Source: Eutypella sp. D-1
Taxonomy: Eukaryota; Ascomycota; Sordariomycetes; Xylariales; Diatrypaceae
DNA: 64,000 nt
Assembly: GCA_023313575.1 (NCBI GenBank)
Contig: JAJTTP010000002.1
Coordinates: forward strand, 930,001 to 994,000
Reading direction: 5' to 3'
The notes under the pieces are model-generated. The model was given only the letters and a program-made list of their open reading frames with translations, was not told the origin of the DNA and did not search any database. The position numbers were made by a program, and so were the translations under genes. Shown piece after piece: positions 59,261 through 64,000 of the stretch (its first letter is position 1; the number at the start of each line of letters is the position of its first letter).

Positions 59261-61606
59261 ATGCTATCACACTTCAAGATCCGAAGCTCGCGGGGCTGCT
59301 GGACATGCCGGCTTCGGCGGAAGAAATGCGACGAGGGGAGGCCGGCGTGCGCCGTCTGCGCCTCGCTGGAAATCACGTGCCATTACAGCGACGAGAAACC
59401 GGAGTGGATGGACGGCGGCAAGCGCGAGAAGGAAATGGCCGACCAACTCAAGGCCATGGTGAAGGCCAAGGCGAGTGAGCGACGCGAGCGCAAGTGGGTA
59501 CAGGTTATGAAGCAGGAGGATGGGCTAATGAATACGGCGGTGCCAACCACTATTGTTGACGATGATAATGGCCTCTCGCAAAGCATGGCGACAGGCATGG
59601 CATTGGACTCGAGCGACGCCACGGACCGTGAGATGAGCGGTACATCCCCGGAGACCGACCCGAGTAGCAACTCCTCCTACCACGCAGGGCACGAGCCGCC
59701 GCAGAAGCAACAGTACGAACCGCAGAGCAACACATGGTCGCCAAGGTCCTTGTCGACAACGCCGGGCGAAACGCACCATATGGAAGCGGGCGGACAATCG
59801 CCGTCGGCGCACCACACGGCAACGGGACCGGCGGTGGTCGAGGACGAGCGGTCGGAGCGGGAGCTGCACTCCATCATGATGTACCTGGACTACGTGCTGC
59901 CGTTCCTGTTCCCGTTCTACCGACCGTCGCTAGCGGAGTCCGGGCGCGGCTGGCTGCTAGTGCTGCTCATGAAGAACAAGTCGCTCTTCCACACGGCGCT
60001 CTCGCTGTCATCGTACTTCTTCTCGATGTCGCTCGAGGAGCACGCCGGCGCGGCGGACCAGGAGACGCTGATGCTGACGCCCTGTCAGGAGGCCAACTGG
60101 GCCCAACTCCAGACCCAGACGGACCTCGCCATCCGCCAGCTGCACAGCGACATGAGCGCCCTCAACGCGCGCGGCGGCGTCCCCGCCACCCCGCTCAAGG
60201 AGGCCGCGCGCTGCCTCGAGAGCATCATCCAGCTGCTGCAGTTCGAGGTGGCCATCTCCACGTCGCCCGCCAATACCAACAACGCCGACGCCAGCGCCGG
60301 AAGCTGCCCGCGCGCGAGCGCGGCCACGACGCCTGGGAACTGGCCGCTGCACCTCGACGCGGCGACGGTCCTGTTCGTGCAGCTGGTAGAGCACCACGCG
60401 TCGACGGCAGAGGGGGCGCGGACGGCCTCCCTGGTGCGCAGGAGCATCGCCGGACGCGAAGCGACGGAGGTGGGACCCTGGACTACGGTCCTCTGGCTCA
60501 TGAGCGGGCCGATCCTCGCGGAGCTCCTGAGCCGGGGCCCGACGATGGCGTCGACCGCGACACGGCGCCCCGACCGGTACCCCTGGAGCACCGACCAGGC
60601 CGCCTTCCGGTTCTACACGGCGTACCTCGTGTTCGCGGACGTAGTGGCGTCGACAGCCACGGGGCAGGTGCCGCGGCTGCAGGGCTTCCACGCAGAGATC
60701 CTCGGAGGCGTTGCCGCTGGGGACAATGAGGTGCCTGGCAACAACGGAGAAGAAGGTTCCTCGCCACAGCTCCCCCTCGAGGAGTACATAGGCTGCGAGA
60801 GCTGGGCCATCCGGCTACTCGGCGAGGTCGCCGCGCTCGCCGCCTGGAAGCAGGCCAGGCGCGCCGAGGGCGCCATCTGCGCCTTCGAGCTCCAGCGCCG
60901 CGCGTCGTGTATAGAGGCGCGGCTAAGGCAGGGGATCGCGCGCCTCGAGGCTATCTCTCCATGCTGCGCATGCGACCCGGTCGCGGGTACCAGCGTCGGT
61001 GATTACAACAACAATGAGAGCACCGGCAACGGCAACGGCGGATGCAAGAAGGCCGCAGCAGGATACGGGCACCAGCCGTGGGGAGGCGGGGGCGGGTCCG
61101 GGCTGCGGCTCGGGGAGGGCGTCGTGGTGGGCGGTGCGGGAGCAGCGATGCTGTCGGCGCTGCACACGCGGATCTGGGCGCAGGCGACGCTGACGTACCT
61201 GCGGGTGGTAGTGCATGGGTTTCTGCCGGACGCGGCGCACACCGGGATCCCAGAAAGCGTGGAGGCCACGCTGCCGCTACTGCGCCGCGCCTTCGTACTC
61301 AGCGGCGGCGGCGGCGGCGGCCTCCGCACCCTCGCCTGGCCCTTCGCCGTCACGGGCTGCTGCCTCCCGAGCACGGTACGCGCGGAGGACGATGGTAGCG
61401 GTAACGGGGGCGGCGGCTGTGGAAGGGCCTTATTCGAGAAAGCCGTCTCTGGCATGGGCGGCATGCGCGTCTTCGGCACCATCGGCAAGGCCCTAGGGAT
61501 CGTCCGCTCCGTCTGGGAACACCGTGCCGCTGGGTGTCTTGACCCGGAGACGTGGGACATCACCACCTGCCTCGGCGTACTGGGACACCGCGCCTTGCTT
61601 GTCTGA
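59261..61606 (+). CDS. Zn2Cys6 fungal transcription factor
   Basis: One exon of 781 residues from ATG 59261, which follows a purine-rich AAGAAGAAAAAAA leader; codons upstream in frame have no ATG. The binuclear zinc cluster is C13-x2-C16-x6-C23-x6-C30-x2-C33-x6-C40 (GCWTCRLRRKKCDEG), followed by a basic linker (KREKEMADQLKAMVKAKASERRER). A Ser/Gly/Thr-rich disordered stretch leads into the helical Fungal_trans_2-type regulatory region from about residue 205 (HSIMMYLDYVLPFLFPFYRP). Third codon positions are strongly GC-rich, and several large antisense or alternate-frame ORFs overlap it as a result. The target is unknown. The copper transporter is the neighbour upstream but the regulator is not of the copper-fist type, so a link is speculative. 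Confidence 0.92.
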   Translation: MLSHFKIRSSRGCWTCRLRRKKCDEGRPACAVCASLEITCHYSDEKPEWMDGGKREKEMADQLKAMVKAKASERRERKWVQVMKQEDGLMNTAVPTTIVDDDNGLSQSMATGMALDSSDATDREMSGTSPETDPSSNSSYHAGHEPPQKQQYEPQSNTWSPRSLSTTPGETHHMEAGGQSPSAHHTATGPAVVEDERSERELHSIMMYLDYVLPFLFPFYRPSLAESGRGWLLVLLMKNKSLFHTALSLSSYFFSMSLEEHAGAADQETLMLTPCQEANWAQLQTQTDLAIRQLHSDMSALNARGGVPATPLKEAARCLESIIQLLQFEVAISTSPANTNNADASAGSCPRASAATTPGNWPLHLDAATVLFVQLVEHHASTAEGARTASLVRRSIAGREATEVGPWTTVLWLMSGPILAELLSRGPTMASTATRRPDRYPWSTDQAAFRFYTAYLVFADVVASTATGQVPRLQGFHAEILGGVAAGDNEVPGNNGEEGSSPQLPLEEYIGCESWAIRLLGEVAALAAWKQARRAEGAICAFELQRRASCIEARLRQGIARLEAISPCCACDPVAGTSVGDYNNNESTGNGNGGCKKAAAGYGHQPWGGGGGSGLRLGEGVVVGGAGAAMLSALHTRIWAQATLTYLRVVVHGFLPDAAHTGIPESVEATLPLLRRAFVLSGGGGGGLRTLAWPFAVTGCCLPSTVRAEDDGSGNGGGGCGRALFEKAVSGMGGMRVFGTIGKALGIVRSVWEHRAAGCLDPETWDITTCLGVLGHRALLV

Positions 61607-62844
61607 GCCCAAGAAGCTGAACCGCAGATGTGAAAAGAAAAGCAAAGTGGCTCATTGCGTCGGGGGATTTAAGTGCCCAGCGAGGGAAGGACTAAAGACT
61701 CACCACGTCTGCCCCCCTCGGCCATGCACGCATACATCGTTGGCAATCTCCCCACGAAAGGGAGATGCTACCGCGGTGCCATCGGGATTATTCGCGAGAA
61801 CATACCCTCGTGTCGCGGAATGGCCTGACGGCCGTTACCCGTAGAAGCTCTCCTAGGCCTATGACGATGGAACGACCATTGGCCTCCCTCCATGCCAGCC
61901 AGCCATAGACGCTGCGACCGAGCCCGAGCCCGAGCCTCGAAACCAGGGGTTTACCTAGATCCGGGCAACCGGAGATATATAACCTGGTGACGGCTCAGCG
62001 TTGTCGGGCGTTGGCTGGCAAACCCAGTCTGGGCTGGGGTCTGGTCCTCTGGTCCTCTGGGCCGAACGTGCGAACTGAAAACCGTTACTTTCGTGCGCAT
62101 ACAAAAAACCGCCCCCCGGCCCCCGGGCGCGACGAGATGAGACGGGGAAAAGTTGGTCGCTCGCGGGGCTGGCATCCCCCGTAATAGGGATGTTGGGGTT
62201 CGGAACCCCGTGATGACCGACACCTGTTTAGTTAAGCAGAGTGGTGCTCGGCGATGGGTAAACCGGGGGCCGCCCAGGTAAAAGACCACCACGAGATGGA
62301 AAGATGTGCATTGAGATGTCCGAATGGTTTTCTGAGTTCTATTCTGATTCCGGGATCGTGTCTTTCAAGTTACGAGTAAATGATAGATAGATAGGCACAT
62401 TGTAGAAAGTCAAGCCGCTAGGTCAACATGGACAGACAGGCTGCTGCAGTGTAAATAATGCGTACCTAACTCTTCGAGAAAAAAAAATTCAATTGCTATA
62501 TGCTCATGAAAAAAGGGGGAAGGGAGGGTTTCATCAACTACTTAGCAAGCGCAATGATTGGATTCATAATTTGTTTCTCAACGCCCGAAATCGATTTCCC
62601 TCTCGTTTTTCTTCGAAAAGCTCAAAAAAAGGACTTTGGAAGACGCCATTACAACCCATTCCATTCCATTTCATCCATTCACCCCTCGTCCGCCCTTGTC
62701 CGCATTTCCTTCCTTTCCTCCTGTTTCCGTAAAATCTCGAGAGAGAAATGAGATGAGAAGACGAAAAAAGGGAGAGAGTTTGGATTTCGCCGCGCGCGTC
62801 GCGCAATCTGAATGACGCTAGATATCGAAAAGTAGTTGGCTGCT
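61607..62844. other. Convergent intergenic region
   Basis: About 1.2 kb between the Zn2Cys6 regulator and sti1, both pointing inward. It includes a small GGGGTTC/GAACCCC palindrome (62195-62209) and pyrimidine-rich tracts. No gene. Confidence 0.5.
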
Positions 62845-63999
62845 TTATCGGCCTACGCGAATAACGCCTGCGGCGATCAGCTTCTGGATATTCGTACGGA
62901 CGTTCGGGTTGCGCATGTGCTCCTGCAGCGCGGCTGGATCGGACTGCGCCTGTTGGAGGATGGAGTTCATGACGGGGTCGGCCATGATGCTCATGATCTA
63001 GTTACCGGGTTAGCACAAAAAGCGTTCAGTTGGTTTGGTATGATGGAAAAGCAAACGGGGCCGGCGGCTACTCACCTCAGGATCCCTCTGCAGCCGTTCC
63101 TTGGTCTGTTCCTCCGTCTCGTTCTCGCGGGCCGAGTACATGGCCTGCAGGGCCTTCTGCTGCTGCTGGTCGATCTCGCGCGCGTTGGTGCCGTTGTGGT
63201 GCTCGTTGTCGATCTCAGTGGCCTCGTTGCAGGCGTCGACGCACTTGGAATACTCGCGCATGCCGAAGTAGATCTGGGCTTTCCGGATGTAAGCGCGGAT
63301 GAACTTGGGGTCCTTCTTGATCGCGACGTTGCAGTCGTCGAGAGCGCTGGGGAACTCGAAGAGCTTGACGTATGCGGCAGCGCGGTTGCTGTAGCCTCGG
63401 GGGTCCTCCGGTGCCCGTTTGATCATCTCGGTGTAGGCAGCGACGGCGCCTGGGAAATCCTGTGCCTTGAATTTGTCATTGCCCTCGATCCGAGCCTCCT
63501 CGGCCTTCTCTGGGTCGATGTAGGACTTCTTGGCCTCATCGATCTTCTTCTTCTCAGCGCCACGCAGCTTAGTTACAGTATCAGGCTGCCGGTGCTCGGT
63601 AAGGGACTTCTTGTAGTTATCGATAGCATCATCCAGCCTGCCCAACCTCTCGTACGCCGTGCCGATACGCGCATACGACTTGGCAATCATCTTGAAGTCG
63701 GCATAGATTTCACGACCCTCCTCGATAGCCTTAGTGCAAGCATCGATGCAGGCCTGGTAGTCACCCTTCTCAAATTGCGCAGCACCGAGGTTGTTGAGAT
63801 AAGTGATGTCCTTGTGCAGCTCCCAGGCCTTGCTGTAGTGCTTGATGGCCTCGTCAAAGTTCCGCTTCTTGTAGTTCTCGGTGCCCAGAGCCTTCTCCTT
63901 GTCTGCCTCCTCCTTGGCCTTCTTCTTGGCGATTGTTTCTTCGTCCTCGGGCTCAGGTTCGGGCTCGGGTTCGGGTGCCTTCGCAGGCTCTGGTTTCGA
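62845..63999 (-). CDS. sti1: Sti1/Hop, Hsp90-Hsp70 co-chaperone, 3' part
   Basis: Two exons, 63999-63076 (continuing beyond the right edge) and 62997-62845, with a 78-nt intron (GTGAGT...CTAG, phase 0), encode the last 358 residues. A charged linker (PEPEPEPEPEDEE) precedes the TPR2A repeats (ALGTENYKKRNFDEAIKHYS, YLNNLGAAQFEKGDYQACI), then TPR2B (EGNDKFKAQDFPGAVAAYTEM, YSNRAAAYVKLFEFPSALDD). The last exon gives the DP2 end (ADPVMNSILQQAQSDP..NIQKLIAAGVI). Sti1 bridges Hsp70 and Hsp90 during client transfer in the cytosol. The N-terminal TPR1 and DP1 are outside the window. Confidence 0.96.
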
Positions 64000-64000
64000 T

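Noticed and set aside
59734..60729. 331-codon ORF in another frame of the Zn2Cys6 gene
   Set aside because: Overlaps a conserved regulator; its Arg/Pro/Gly-rich composition is what a GC-rich alternate frame gives.
62195..62209. GGGGTTC/GAACCCC palindrome as a terminator or tRNA arm
   Set aside because: Loop too short for a stable hairpin, no surrounding tRNA structure, and rho-independent terminators do not apply here.

Overview
The window is nuclear DNA of a filamentous ascomycete (Pezizomycotina, most likely a Sordariomycete). Reasons: short introns of about 52-134 nt with GTRNGT donors and YAG acceptors interrupt most genes; genes lie on both strands with long untranslated flanks; and the gene set is fungal (ERMES subunit Mdm12, Fab1 lipid kinase, a Zn2Cys6 regulator, a filamentous-fungus-type SRPK-like pseudokinase, GH2 and GH43 glycosidases). 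The species cannot be named from sequence alone. I saw no rRNA, tRNA, CRISPR array or intact transposon.

Layout. 0-4 kb: the 3' end of a xylitol dehydrogenase converges on an intracellular GH2 beta-mannosidase. 6-7.2 kb: a Rab4-like GTPase carrying an unusual insertion. 9.8-11.7 kb: a membrane-anchored cytochrome P450. 14-15 kb: a secreted GH43 arabinanase whose last exon has to be recovered by splicing. 16.5-17.5 kb: a six-exon gene for a small secreted cysteine-rich protein with a Kex2-type pro-region, in a gene-poor, AT-richer stretch. 19.6-31 kb: a small C2H2 protein, Mdm12 and the 2513-residue Fab1. 32.4-34.7 kb: an unrecognised, largely disordered protein. 36.2-37.2 kb: a small disordered ORF beside a 45-bp inverted repeat. 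38.7-45.5 kb: eIF4E, an ACSF3-type malonyl-CoA synthetase and a BolA protein; the last two each have a strong-looking mitochondrial presequence in front of a second in-frame ATG. 46-49.6 kb: an unknown Gln-rich protein and a divergently transcribed SRPK-like pseudokinase. 51-52 kb: a sulfotransferase-like protein. 52-57 kb: about 5 kb with little coding, except a possible 42-residue zinc-ribbon microprotein. 57-64 kb: a Ctr copper transporter, a Zn2Cys6 regulator and the 3' part of the Hsp90 co-chaperone Sti1.

How they fit together. No single operon-like pathway is visible. A loose theme is plant polysaccharide use: arabinanase, beta-mannosidase and xylitol dehydrogenase act at successive levels of hemicellulose/pectin breakdown and pentose catabolism, and a candidate effector-like secreted protein lies among them. 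The rest are housekeeping genes for membrane contact sites, phosphoinositides, translation, mitochondrial acyl/FeS metabolism and chaperones. The observations I rate highest are the Kex2-type secreted protein, the pseudokinase that has lost its glycine loop and catalytic Asp and carries an in-frame intron, the two genes whose start contexts suggest leaky-scanning dual targeting, and the inverted repeat with only transition differences.
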